In this document: one piece after another, positions 1 through 12,139 of the stretch | Layout: each line of letters starts with the position of its first letter | Numbering within the stretch: position 1 is the stretch's first letter | Assembly: GCA_018857735.1 (NCBI GenBank) | Contig: JABMCL010003293.1 | Location: forward strand, 340,001 to 404,000 | DNA length: 64,000 bases | Source of the DNA: Alviniconcha marisindica | Taxonomy: Eukaryota > Mollusca > Gastropoda > Provannidae | Reading direction: 5' to 3' | The notes under the pieces: model-generated | What the model was told of the DNA's origin: nothing | Seen by the model: only the letters and a program-made list of their open reading frames with translations | The model's database searches: none | Position numbers and translations under genes: made by a program

Positions 1-120
1 TTTTTTTTCTTATGCGTCACCGGCTGCCAGGAATATATTTCTTTGTAAAGTTAGGTCATCAAACACACTCATATAGATTTTTCAAACATTTTCGGAATCT
101 CATCTCTTCGAGCTGTTCTA

Positions 121-125
121 CTGAC

Positions 126-169
<44 letters not shown>

Positions 170-304
170 TGAGTGAGTGAGTGAGTGAGTGAGTGAGTGA
201 GTGAGTGAGTGAGTGAGTGAGTGAGTGAGTGAGTGAGTGAGTGAGTGAGTGAGTGAGTGAGTGAGTGAGTGAGTGAGTGAGTGAGTGAGTGAGTGAGTGA
301 GTGA

Positions 305-357
<53 letters not shown>
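121..357. repeat. Compound microsatellite (GTGC)n-(GTGA)n-(GT)n
   Basis: About 50 bases of GTGC repeats pass into about 140 bases of GTGA repeats and then about 48 bases of GT. The stop-free peptide on the minus strand (repeated Ser-Leu-Thr-His) is a by-product of the tetranucleotide period and is not a gene. Confidence 0.97.
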
Positions 358-358
<1 letters not shown>

Positions 359-589
359 TTATTGTTTTTCCAAGTTTGTTTGAGACTGTCCTTGAACGAT
401 GACCATATCCTTCGAGTTTATTGCATGACCAGCCGCAAAGCCAAGCCACAGTCAGTTGCTATCTCAGGCTTCGTAAACTTTCTCTAATGAGTCCGTGAAA
501 CAAGCTCGATTAGCCTAATGAATGCGTGTACAGAGCTCTTATTTGTCACCCCCCACCCCCCAATTTTTTATTTATTTTTTAACTAGAAA

Positions 590-985
590 AAAAGTCCATG
601 GTTAAATTTGTATTCTCAATGACCAAAAAATGTGTGTTTTGGTTTTGTTTTTTTCTTTTCTTTTTTCTTTCTTATTTCTGTTTTCGCAGACAAACTGAAG
701 AAAATGGTGAAAGCATTAAAAAAACAAAAAAACAAAAAAAACGGATGACGAAGTCCATATTTCAGTTGTTTTTTTTCACCAACAAGTCGGAAGGGGTTAA
801 ATTTGTATTCTCAGTGACCAAAAAGGTTCTTTTTTCTTTTTTCTTATTTCTGTTTTCGCTGACAAACTGAAGAAAATGGGGAGAGCATTAAAAACTTTTT
901 TTTTTAAACACACGGATGACGAGGTCCATATTTCTGTTTTTTATTTTCACCAACAAGTCGGAGAGGGGTGGAGGCCAATGTTTGA
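590..985. repeat. Tandem duplication, ~180-190 bp unit, T-rich
   Basis: Two diverged copies of one unit. Markers seen twice are the phrase around 'aaatttgtattctca' (about 605 and 800), 'gttttcgc.gacaaactgaag' (about 680 and 853) and 'cggatgacga' followed by 'caccaacaagtcgga' (about 742-792 and 914-962). No coding signal beyond low-complexity ORFs. Confidence 0.85.
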
Positions 986-1046
986 GTCTTTTAGCTGTTG
1001 TTATCAATCAAATGGAAAAGAATCTAAAGATTCAGAAACTGTGATT

Positions 1047-1048
<2 letters not shown>

Positions 1049-1117
<69 letters not shown>

Positions 1118-1123
1118 GTGCGT
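1049..1123. repeat. (GT)n microsatellite
   Basis: Long uninterrupted GT dinucleotide run. A second GT run lies at 1258-1311. The 1.3-2.3 kb stretch after it shows no gene I can support, only unique or old-repeat sequence and a poly-C run at 2159-2176. Confidence 0.97.
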
Positions 1124-1256
1124 GTTTATGAGGGAGAGAGACTAGATTTGACAAATATTTTCCAATGAAAACAAAAATAGAAAATTTAAACTCGTCCGTT
1201 TTTTTGGGGTGGTCTAGTTTTGTTTTGTTGCTGTGGTGGTGGTGGTGTTGATGGTC

Positions 1257-1300
<44 letters not shown>

Positions 1301-2333
1301 GTGTGTGTGTTTGTTTCGGCCGTAGTCGCGCAACTTTCGACCTTGATTCAAACTGAGATTCTGACTCACGACCCGTCTTTTGTGGCGATGTGCTTGAAGC
1401 TTGTAAACGAACGAGGACTATGTACCCGTGTTCTAAAGCCGTGGCTCCGGCTCAAAACGGTCACACTCCAGCGAGTATACAGGTCACGTCTCAATTGATT
1501 CCCATTGACACAAGGTCGCAGAGTGGAACTCCCAAGTTCAAAGTCGTTGACGGTTTACAGGCCACTTACCGGGAGCGTAATCCGTCTGTACACCCTGGAT
1601 GGGGTAGGGCAGACGCAGAAGTTAAGGTCCTCTCTGTTGAGAACACCTAGTTTGACTGACTGTTAGGGCTCAACCTCTTACGGTGTATTCGGGACGTGGA
1701 AGAGGGGGTATCGGGTACCTATGCAATGTTCGTCCCAAGCGCTCCGACCCGCAAAAAGCAGGAAAGACCGCCACCATCAGAACAACACGTATTTAGGTGG
1801 TGAGGGGGCTCGCCAGTGCAACGTACTGGTTGACTGGGCGTAAAACACCAGATTACTTACTCGCCAGTGCAAAGCAACTTGTGGACAGTTTTGCAACTTG
1901 CTTATTTTGAAACAGTTGTGGGGAACACAGTCACAAAGGCAGTGTCCACAGAACCGACAGGTGGGAACAGCAGAAGCAAAAGACGGTCCAACTCACTACG
2001 TGAGAGCCCAGCTACATCTCCCTGTTCACACAACTCTTGGGCTCCCGCACATACCTTTCGAACGTCCAGGGCAAAGTCAGAACGTAGTTTCCAAACTTCG
2101 CACGCTTTACCTACCGCCTGGAATTTCATTTCTGCATGTTCTGTTTTCCACAATTTCTCCCCCCCCCCCCCCCCCCTCCAAGTAACAGTGATTTGGTGAC
2201 GTGTCATGCCGTGATATGGTTGACCTTCGCGGTTAACTGGGTGTGTGAACGTCAAAATTAAGTAAAACTCTATTATAACGCAGCACAAAGGACCGGTATA
2301 AGGAGTCAGCCTAGAGTCCGTTTGTGGGTCAGC

Positions 2334-2334
<1 letters not shown>

Positions 2335-2392
<58 letters not shown>

Positions 2393-2815
2393 TGTTGTGT
2401 GTTTGTTGTTGTTTTTTGGGGGTTGTTTGTTTGTGTGTTGGTTGGGTTTGTTGTTGCTGTTGCTGTGGTTTTTTTTTGTTGTTGTTGTTTTGGGGGGGTT
2501 GTTGTTGTTTTGGGATGGTGGTGGTGCTAATGAACACATTCTGCAAGATGTTACGAGACTGAGAACAAAACTTGAGTTAAAAAAAAATAATCTTTTTTTT
2601 AACTTACGTGTAGGTTAGCAGCGTGTGTTCATGAAGTACTGAGCTAATTAAACTAGTCCCCGTCACCGTTACGCCCCTGGGTACGCTTCCTCGCTTTACC
2701 AATAAAAGCAGGCACCATCCCTGACGTAGATGAAAAACTTGCCGTTTTGGTGACGTAATCACTGGTCCCAGAGCTGTTGTGAGGTGTGGCTGACGACCCC
2801 GTTTCCAAGTCAGAA

Positions 2816-2891
<76 letters not shown>
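2335..2891. repeat. Two (GT)n microsatellites
   Basis: GT arrays at about 2335-2400 and 2816-2891, the first followed by G/T-rich low complexity to about 2520. The short cysteine/valine ORFs here are pure repeat translation. Confidence 0.95.
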
Positions 2892-2892
<1 letters not shown>

Positions 2893-3159
2893 ACTTAAGT
2901 TTCATTCGCCGTTGAGACTGTCGAGAGGCCCCCGTCTCCAGCCGGGCCCAACCCCACAGACACTGAACAGTATCTATTATTCAATGTCTGTGGCCCAACC
3001 GCACAAGTTATTTATTTCAAGTGCTACTGCTGTTTCTGCAAGAAAGGGTGTCTACGCCGCAACAGAAACAAAGACGGCAACAACGAAAAAGACAAGTAGG
3101 GCATTCCATTCAGGCAGCAAATAAAGTTTTAAAGTAGTAATCATATCACTGCTTTCGGT

Positions 3160-3192
<33 letters not shown>
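3160..3192. repeat. Poly-G tract (~32 G)
   Basis: One of several exceptionally long homopurine or homopyrimidine G/C runs in the window; others are at 6231-6250, 11682-11698, 13117-13132, 15008-15036, 27583-27600 and 27782-27805. Lengths of such runs are unreliable in assemblies. The 3.2-4.18 kb interval that follows holds no recognisable gene. Confidence 0.95.
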
Positions 3193-3193
<1 letters not shown>

Positions 3194-4184
3194 GAGACGA
3201 ACTGAACTTTATTATGCAACTTGGATAAAGGTTTAGGCTAATGATAATAAAACACTGTAATAATGACTTAGAACTTAAAAAATAAACTTAGTAATAATAG
3301 TAAAACACACACTGAAACAGAGAGAGAGGAGGGGAATAGGTTTGGACACGCTTGGCCGTATTTCGCTGGTGAAAGCAAGTATCATTTCGGGTCTGTGAAC
3401 ACAACCACAGAGGCTAGCTCTCATCAATCATGCCTGAGTAGCTCTGCTGGCCCACTAACCTAGACGGGGATAGCAACTTCGAGTGACTGAGCGTGTTGTG
3501 TTAGGGTATGCTGAGAGAACCTGCGCCAAGCCGATTCCTTCTTTCACAGTATGCCGGTTAACTCGTTACGCTCTACAACTAACGCAGTCCGGACTCTCAT
3601 CTTGGCTTGCCTGCGGCCGGCTAAGCCGGGGGGCGGGTTCTCGACTGACGAGTATTGAACCTTGCCGCAACTAGAATTAACTTTGACAGCCCGGTAACTG
3701 ACCTAGTTTACTCCACTATAACGGTTATGTGCCGGGAGTTGACCCAATTTAAATGCAAGCTGTTGACCTACATACGGCTAGGCGACCGAGCCCACTGCCG
3801 TCAAGACTTACAACTGCTGACGCCACCGCCTTCCCGCGCACGCTGTTCATTCCGCCATGTTCAACTGTGTTGACAAAAACTTTATCCGTTTTGAAACATT
3901 TTGAAACAAAGAAAGTCCTGTTCCAACCGTCAACGGTAATATTCGGAAATTCCTGAAACATTTTAAACGCCATTTTGGGTAAGAATTATGATCAGAATCA
4001 TTCAAACTGGTCCCTATCAATAATTATTCGTTTCTATTTTTTGACAAATGTCTGTATTTTATTACTTGCTGCAGCTTGAAAATGACTAGCCTGAGGCAAT
4101 AACAATGCAAGAGCCACTCAAAAACTTGCAAACAAGAATGACTGCTGCTGTGCCAGCGTTATAAAGCAAGATCCAGACACATAA

Positions 4185-4549
4185 AACATTGAACTTTAAA
4201 GCTATTTTTACGACAAAACACAACATAAATTTGGGGGGGGTAAGCCCCTTTTTTCAAGCTACAAAACAACACTTAAAACTGCAAAAAAATTTTTAGGTAG
4301 GATACTTACCTGTTTTTGACTGCTGTTTATTCCAACATTCTTTTGAACACTGGACACCAAAGCAACACAAAACAGCTCAACCAAAAGCAGATAGGTATCC
4401 TATTCCTACATGATCTCATTTTTCACTGTTTATGTGCCGAGTATAGTTTTGTAGCTTGCAAAAGAGGCCTACCCTGAAAATTTGCATGTTATGTTTTGTG
4501 ATTATAAATAACATTCTATTTAACCTTTTACGTGTTTGGATCCAGCTTT
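4185..4549. mobile_element. Fold-back (palindromic) element, diverged copy
   Basis: The left part, read inward, matches the reverse complement of the right part. Paired landmarks are 'caagctacaaaac' (about 4254) against 'gttttgtagcttg' (about 4447), 'aacattcttttgaacactgg' at the centre, and 'gtaggatac..acct' against 'aggtatcctat'. The right end carries the family terminus 'cgtgtttggatcc'. It is the same family as 37591-38002 and the half copy at 42598-42765. No transposase is encoded, so this is a non-autonomous MITE-like element. Confidence 0.75.
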
Positions 4550-4919
4550 ACTCACATAACTGTACATGTATGTGTGTCTAATACTTAGTAATAATAGTAA
4601 TACTAAATTCCACCTGACTTTGTGTGGAGGATACAACATGAGTCGATTCTGGCCCTATCCTCACTGTACACTAGGAAATTCAGATCTATACATATCACTA
4701 ATAATCATCACATCAATAGGTGGCATCCTCAGCCAGTCTATCATAGTTAATTTTTTTGCTATCAAAATCCAGCGCCCAAAGGATACAACAACCAAAAAAA
4801 CACACAAAAGGCAGCTGAGACTCTCCAGGCCTGCTGTCAAGATGCAGTGAAAATCTGGTTGCTTTGCAAACTAGCAGCACCAAATCGACAAAATATATAG
4901 ATCAGATACATGTATTATG

Positions 4920-5095
4920 CGCGCGCGCGTACGTGTGTGTGTGTGTGTGTGTGTGTACACAAGAATGTTACCAATTAATAATTAGCGTTTCTTAAGAGGC
5001 TCTGAATTGTTTTTAACAGTGGGTCAGTTGACTGTATACAGTTGTACACATGTACAATGCATACCATGTACATGTGTTCAGGTTTCACTTGACCA

Positions 5096-5172
<77 letters not shown>

Positions 5173-5259
5173 CATTGAGTCAAATACAACCTTTACACTC
5201 AGACTCTTTAGTTTTGTTCTACACTACAAGCAAGAAACTGCATGCTGCACACACACACA

Positions 5260-5303
<44 letters not shown>

Positions 5304-5362
5304 GGGGTTATTTTGTTTGACAGGTTCTTAAAAAAAACACCCAGCACAGTGAGAGAGTCTTT

Positions 5363-5440
<78 letters not shown>
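4920..5440. repeat. Cluster of dinucleotide arrays (GC, GT, AT, CA, GT)
   Basis: In order: GC then GT at about 4919-4955, a ~68-base AT run at 5101-5168, CA at 5251-5300 and GT at 5369-5440. All ORFs crossing them are translation of repeats. Confidence 0.96.
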
Positions 5441-5441
<1 letters not shown>

Positions 5442-6108
5442 CTAGAGGGGGGAAGGAGCTGGGTGTTTGCTGGTACAGCTCAGGCAGTAGTATGAACAGC
5501 CATGTATCTGGCCAGTTACAACTTACAGTGACCCATTTCTGTGAACCACTTTCGCCACCTTGCAGATGTATTATTATATTCTCTTGTCACACCAGCCTGA
5601 AAAATGTATGGCATGATCACTATGTCAACTTAATGTCAACTACCCAAAACAGAAACTGTTTATACACACAAGCTGCCACTCATCTCTTTATTTTTATGAT
5701 TCTTGCTGACTTTTTATATCATAATCACGTGTTTTTGCCACTTTCTTGTTCTTGCTTTACAAGCATAGTTCCTGTGGATCTATGACTAGGCGGCATTTTC
5801 AGGGGTGCTGCCATAGAGTACAGGTGATGTCACTTGTAAATTTGAGTTAACCACATATGATGCCACAGAACAGGCTTGTGGTTTGTCACAAGGTCATACT
5901 GGAGTGTGCACACAACAGAGAGAGAGAGACTCAGAATGTCAGATACAGAATAGGGTGGCTGATGCAGATGGGGTAAGGGGTTTAAATCTAGGAATGGTGC
6001 TATGTTGTGCATGTATCAATGTCTTTCAAAAAAGGTATACTGATAATTACTTGGAACAAGGCATACGCTAGCAACCTGTGTCTAGAGAAAAGATAGTCTG
6101 AAATGTCA

Positions 6109-6252
6109 ACATATATATATATACACTTATGTGCACACACACACACACACACACACCACACACACACACACACACACATTTTATTTTGATCTCAGACTAG
6201 CTAAAAAGTAAAATGATGAACACCTGCACCCCCCCCCCCCCCCCCCCCCCCA
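6109..6252. repeat. AT, CA and poly-C low-complexity cluster
   Basis: Short AT run at 6109-6122, CA arrays at 6133-6178 and a ~20-base C run at 6231-6250. The flanks 5.45-6.1 kb and 6.25-7.7 kb show no gene I can support. Confidence 0.93.
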
Positions 6253-7361
6253 CCCAACACACACCCTCAGTTTCTTCCCCTTATAAAATATACAGCTATT
6301 TTTTGGACTGTGTTACAAGCTTGGGAAAATAATGTGGTATGCCAACAATCAGCAATATTTCCCACCTTACACCACAATTACAGATTACAGTGTTTACACT
6401 CAATCAGTTCCAGAACAGAGCAGATATTTAGCTGATTCCGGACCCAGTGTTCACTTTGAGAATTCACACTTTTTGTTTTAGCAGCTAAATGCTGGAATGA
6501 CACAAATTCCCACTTTGTGAGCAACATATAATAATGCGAAAAACTAGTAATATGATCTTAGATCACAGCTGATCACAACTCTTAATTTACTGTTGATTTG
6601 ACTTGTGCACGTACTGATCAAATGTCAAGACTTCAAAATCCAATCGAAAGTATTGCTAGTCAGAAAGGTCAGTTTGTGGTTTACCCATCCAAGTTCTGGA
6701 ATATAATCCCTCCAGGTATTCCAAGTGCATCAACCATGATTTCTGGAATATGTATTACCAGGTCTGCGAACGTGACGTCGAAGCGAAGAAACGATACCAT
6801 GCTCAAGGGCTCAAAGGGCCAAATCGTTTCACCGAACGCACTGTTTGAAGTGATCTGGCATCATTATACACATGAATTTATCTAGTCACACGCATAAACG
6901 GAAGAAAGAAAATCGTTACTGTCACTTACGTAGGTGAATATGGAGACCAAGAAGATGTCACAACACACGTCGTTTGCTGAAACTGAAACTCCAACCCTCA
7001 CTTCAGACGTCGACCACAGGTCTACCACAGACGGCAGACGACACACTTTGGTCTTGACTCGAGGTCAGGCTGAGACCCACATTTGACGTTGGCATATACG
7101 TTGGCATATATGCCCTTAAAATAAGCACACTGATTACTTCATTCATAAGACCAACAACCCGTGGACTTCAATTTCATCAAACCATCTTTTCACAGAAGAA
7201 ATGTGGACGATTACACACTAAGTAGGACCAGGTAACACACTCTAACAGGTAACTCGGTTCACGTTAGAGTCTGAGTTAGGGAGTAGTCTCCCTTAAACAT
7301 TCATCTATTCACCCAAATTTCTAGTGCACCACCAGTACCACGGTATGATTGCGCGCGCGCT

Positions 7362-7396
<35 letters not shown>

Positions 7397-7749
7397 ATTC
7401 ACTGCCTCTCGATCCCCATGCACATAAGTGTTTCGTTCTTCGTAAAACATATCAGTTCCTGGTGCAACTTAAGTTGACTGACATTGGCACTTGACAATAA
7501 ACTGAGTTGGCGCCAATTGCTGGATTCAGTTGTCACTATTGGTATTGTTTACTTAATTGCCATTTCTAATCAAGCGTCGGAAAGAAACAGACATTTTCGA
7601 TTAATCGATTAGCAAGGACGGACTAGCTGTCAATGAGATAGGCACGGCGGCTTGACAGAGCTTAAATAATAATAGTGTTCGAGTTCGAGTCAGTTCTTCG
7701 CCGCTGGCCGTTCGGCTAGGCCTGTAATTCTCATTTACTCTGAGACTAA

Positions 7750-7752
7750 TGT

Positions 7753-7806
<54 letters not shown>

Positions 7807-7851
7807 AGTGTGTGTGTGTGTGCCAGTGCACGGCGGTGTGTGTGTCAGTGT

Positions 7852-7916
<65 letters not shown>

Positions 7917-7954
7917 GGCCGGTGTGTGTGTGTGTCAGTGAGTGTGTGTCATAT

Positions 7955-8031
<77 letters not shown>

Positions 8032-8160
8032 TGTGTGTGTGTGTGACAGTGTCAGTGTGTGTGTGAGAGAGAGAGAGAGAGAGACTGAGAGAGAGTCAGT
8101 GTGTGTGTGTGTGAGAGACTGAGAGAGAGACTGAGAGAGAGTCAGTGTGTGTGTGTCAGT
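7750..8160. repeat. Long imperfect (GT)n with CAGTGTCAGTG and GA interruptions
   Basis: Several pure GT blocks are separated by 'cagtgtcagtg' phrases and, towards the right, by GA blocks. A structurally similar array in the opposite orientation lies at 11160-11400. The valine/cysteine ORFs (about 7749-8122) are not genes. Confidence 0.95.
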
Positions 8161-9064
8161 TTCCGCATGTGTCAGTGTATGTCTGTGTCAGCGTGTGTAT
8201 GTGTATGCTCAGGCAGCTAGTTTCAGTCTGAATAAAAATTGATTCTGTAAGCTGTACAGGCACACCGGCCTGTGGACGTACACGTAAAGACTGAATGTCA
8301 TCACGAAGGCTTAGTTCGCCGGCTCTATGCGGCGAAGGTGAACATATCCCTGGGAATGCTGCGCAGAAGCCGTGGCTCAGGATTGGGTATGCTGCAGTGA
8401 AAGGCCGCGCATAGAGCCTACAAATAATTTGTCCACACACTCCTGGAGTGTAGCTGCTCTGTAGGGGACCCTCACGGCAACTGAGGAGTCAGAGCCTTGC
8501 CGGAAACTGCCGTACCGGCTGAGATGGGCAGCTCCGCGCTGCCGAGTACAACACCGCGGGTCAGTCAGTACCGGAAAGTGTGGACCTGACTACGATCCAA
8601 TCCTTCAGCTGGCTATCCCTCCAAGACTGAATGCAATGAGAAAACACAGACTGAATAAGTTCCTTAATTCCATCAGAACCTCAGAGTCATCATTGTGGAC
8701 ACAAGGTACAGCGCCAGCAGGCCCCTCGGCGGGCCCCGCCGGCTGGAAGCAGCAACCCGCCGTGCCGGGACTGAAGTGCTTCACCCCACATAAAGTGTCA
8801 CAGTCTTCAAAATGTTGAACGGATGGACACTACGGAACATGTTTAAACGGTCGCCGCGTCAGTCTGTGCCTGAAATGTAGGGCATGGGAGCATACCCTGA
8901 GCTGATCTAAGTGGAGTTTATGTACCTTGCATTTACGTGACCTACATGCCAGATGGAAGTTAACGCAGACAATTAAGAGCTTTTGTCTTCTGACGTGATG
9001 TTTTTCGAGCGCAAGACTGAATTACTGAACTTCCCTTGTTTGTTGAGCCTAGTTTATAGGCTGG

Positions 9065-9193
9065 TTAGTGGTGACAGTATAGTGATATGTATATAATCTC
9101 CCTCTCCCCCCACCTCCATACCCCCTTCTCCCCGTCCCTAATAAGCCTTATGGTTTCTGTGGACGTTAAGCACCATGTTTACTTACTTACTAA
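9065..9193 (+). mobile_element. SINE 3' half (5'-truncated copy)
   Basis: Carries the 3' body of the tRNA-derived SINE seen complete at 32298-32638: 'gtggtgacagt' motif, pyrimidine-rich 'ctccctctcccccc' tract, the stem-loop AAGCC-TTAT-GGTTT and the terminal 'ttaagcaccatg' plus TTAC repeats. The tRNA-like head is absent, as expected for 5' truncation during target-primed reverse transcription. Confidence 0.85.
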
Positions 9194-9379
9194 TAGCAAA
9201 CTCCAAGCACTGGTTCAGTTTACGACATCCCGGCCAGTTCCTTTGGAGGAAGGTGCCGGAAAGCAATGCTGGGAGTGTGTCCTAATAGCAGCCTCCAGAC
9301 AACCATTAGTGATGATGCCCTAGGGCTACCGTCCTCCACTCCTCCTTTTCCTTTTCTTCTAGTTATTGCACACACGTGA

Positions 9380-9560
9380 TGTGGGCACTTGCTCTTTTGT
9401 AGTGCTTGCTTCCATACACATCATCTGTACCTCTGTGCCAGCCAAAACCGTCGGAGCGCTCGCCTCATATCCGGCCAAGACAAGATCATTCTACAGATCG
9501 TCCCTAATATGCTCTTTAGCATTTGAGGACATTAAGCAAAATGAACTGAACTGAACTGTG
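9380..9560 (+). mobile_element. Related retroposon tail (second family)
   Basis: Contains 'gtccctaatatg' and 'gaggacattaagcaaaa' followed by short 'tgaac' repeats. The same signature occurs at 28925-29085. It resembles the SINE tail family but lacks the 'caccatgtttac' terminus, so I treat it as a sister family. Function and boundaries are uncertain. Confidence 0.5.
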
Positions 9561-9708
9561 CCTACCATTATATGCTTATCTTGTTAGCGATAAATGTAGC
9601 TTTGTGTGCTTAGCTCAGACTGAGTGACTCGACCGTGTATGTCTGAAGTTACATCAGTCTGGATAAGTCAGTGATATCGTTTTTAAATTTTCTCAGTATC
9701 AATCACAC

Positions 9709-9716
9709 GGCGCGCG

Positions 9717-9782
<66 letters not shown>
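9709..9782. repeat. (GC)n-(CA)n microsatellite
   Basis: About 16 bases of alternating CG pass directly into about 58 bases of CA. Confidence 0.97.
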
Positions 9783-9784
<2 letters not shown>

Positions 9785-9954
9785 TAAGCATGGCCAACGC
9801 CACATTGCCGCGTCCTACTCATGGACTGGTCAAGTATCCCACACTCCGAGCATCGCTGTCCGGCACCGTCCTCCAAACTCTGCCAGATTTAGTTACGCCA
9901 CTGAAGGGGCACTCTACCTCCGCGCAGCTGTCCAGCGACGCGGTCAGCGCCCTC

Positions 9955-10580
9955 CGAAAGGTTCGGGTACTGATATGACTGTAGAAGCAACCAAGCGCAC
10001 GTACTGAACATGAGACGCATCCACCCAGGTAAAAAAAAAAAAAAAGAGAGTTCCGTCTCGATTCAAACGATTGTGGTTTTATTTGTGCTGGTGTAAACTT
10101 TGTTGGTGGCTATAAATGACACGCCTTGTTTGAGTTGTTTGTAACAAACATACTCAGACTGTTTGAGCAACAACAAAAAACTGCTCGTTACTGAGCTGAC
10201 AGTTTTCTGGACCCTATGGCGTAACTAAATACGGCAGTGGTTGAAGGAAGGATGTCGTAAACCAGTGCTTGGAGTTTGGGTACTAATGTGACTAGAAGCA
10301 ACCTAGCGCCAAAGCCACGCACGTAAACATGAGACGCATCCACCCCGGGTAAAGATTCAAACGATTGTGGTTTTATATGTGCTGGAGTAAACTTTGTTAG
10401 CTGCTATGAATGACACGCCTTGTTTTATTTGAGTTGTTTGTAACAAACGTACTACTGTTTGAGCACCAACAAAAAACTGCTCGGCGTTAGCTGACAGTTT
10501 TCTGGACTCTGTGGCGTAACTAAATACGGCAGTGGTTGAAGGAAGGATGTCGTAAAACAGTGCTTGGAGTTCAGTGTATC
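9955..10580. repeat. Tandem duplication, ~300 bp unit, two copies
   Basis: Two copies of a unit starting near 'gggtactgatatgact' (9964) and 'gggtactaatgtgact' (10277). Both run through 'catgagacgcatccaccc', 'gattcaaacgattgtggttt', 'tgacacgccttgtt' and 'taaatacggcagtggttgaa'. They differ mainly by a poly-A stretch in copy 1. The 94-aa minus-strand ORF within copy 2 is not preserved in copy 1, so I do not call it a gene. Confidence 0.88.
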
Positions 10581-10710
10581 CGACCGTGCCCAAGCATTGC
10601 GGGACTTCCGACAACAAACTTTCGAGACTGATGTGGTTCAACAGTCAACCCGCAAACCGCAGCTACCGGACAGTCAGCACAACAACGTCATGCAGTGGTT
10701 AGGCAGCGAG

Positions 10711-10763
10711 TAAACATGGTGCTTAACGTCCACAGAAACCGTACGGCTTATTAGGGACGGGGA
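10711..10763 (-). mobile_element. Mini-retroposon: SINE 3' tail only, with target-site duplication
   Basis: A 53-base insertion is the reverse complement of the SINE 3' tail, from 'cccgtccctaataagcc' to 'catgtttac'. It is flanked by the perfect direct repeat AGGCAGCGAG at 10701-10710 and 10764-10773. No tRNA head is present. Two similar insertions occur at 28758-28815 and 44886-44940. Confidence 0.85.
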
Positions 10764-11159
10764 AGGCAGCGAGGGTGACTTAGCGTGAGGCAGTTCCGAG
10801 ACCCCAAAAATATCTGGGACAGATTGGCTCTTCTAGAACCGAGCCAGAACCGTCAGTCCCGGCGGATCCGTCGTCTTGAGATGTAGCGGCGTCTCGAGTC
10901 AGTCTGTTAGAAACAGCCGGGCTGAATCAGTCTCAGTGTAGAAGCCGGACTCCTCAGTATATTCGGATCAAGAACATGAGTACCGGAAATGCAAGTATGC
11001 TTCACGTGACCGGGAAGCCATCGCTGACACAGGAAAGAATCTGAACAGCTGATAGCAGCAAAGATTATAAGTACATGTATTTATAGTTTGATAGCAGGAA
11101 CGAACATTCGCCGAAAAGCCATTCAGCGGCGTGAACTTCTATCCAAGCCGGACACTAAC

Positions 11160-11400
11160 ATCAAGCGCGCTCGCGACTGACTGACACGGGCATGACACTG
11201 CACTGACACGCACGCCGGCACTACTGACTGAAACTGACTGAGTCAGTGACACACTCCGGCGACATCTTGACACACAAACACACGCGCGCGACCACTCACT
11301 CACACTGACACACACACACACACTGACACACACAACTGATGATCCCCCCCCACACACACACACTGACACACACACACACAGAGGCACCCCCACACGGGAA
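11160..11400. repeat. Imperfect CA/GACT low-complexity array
   Basis: CA and 'actgac' repeats, in composition the reverse complement of the array at 7750-8160. No coding content. Confidence 0.85.
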
Positions 11401-12139
11401 TTCATTTTTGTTTTGTTTTTGTGGTCAGTCTATCTAAATGTTTAACTTAGAGGTATAACTGAGTAACACAATACCGTATGAATAAAAGTCTATGAAACTT
11501 GATATTTCTACTTGAACTATGTGTACCCAGTAAACACTGATCATGCTGGTAAACGTGCCGGTAGGACTGAGCAGCCGGTTACAATTATTGACTTTTTGTA
11601 TCCTATACTGACACTGCACTTTTTTCTTTTCTTTTTTAGGCAAAAGACTCAGGTGGCTTATTCAAGTTCCTCCTCTTCCCCCCCCCCCCCCCCCCCCAAC
11701 ACACACACACCAAAAAATATATAAAAATGCGTATCTCCATTTTAGATAATAAAAAAGGTCATGTGCATAAAGGCAGCTGTTCTTGGAATTAATTGTTCCT
11801 AGCCGCACTTTTATTTCCGTCTTTCTTGCCTGGTTCGGCGACCACCAAAATGTGAACTATACAATAACCACCATAACAACATGGCGACTGCCTTTCGTTC
11901 AGACGCTGTGCGGTGCTCTTTCATACACATGGTGTACTAGATCTGGTTGAAGTGAAACAGTTCCTTACAACTAAAACCAAGGATGGCAAGCTCACAGTGT
12001 CACGACCAACTCAAAGTAATGTCAATGTCCACTTTTAGCCCCGTCGGTTCGCGGTCCTCAAATGGTATGAGAAAGTGTGTGTGTGTGTGTGTGTGTGTGT
12101 GTATTCCGCGCGTGTGTGTGTACGGAATGAACTTCAAGT

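Noticed and set aside
69..449. Ser-Leu-Thr-His repeat protein on the minus strand
   Set aside because: Translation of (GTGA)n; tetranucleotide repeats read as a four-residue cycle.
5101..5168. Replication origin or CRISPR-like array from the AT run
   Set aside because: Plain dinucleotide microsatellite with no spacers or flanking machinery; the genome is eukaryotic.
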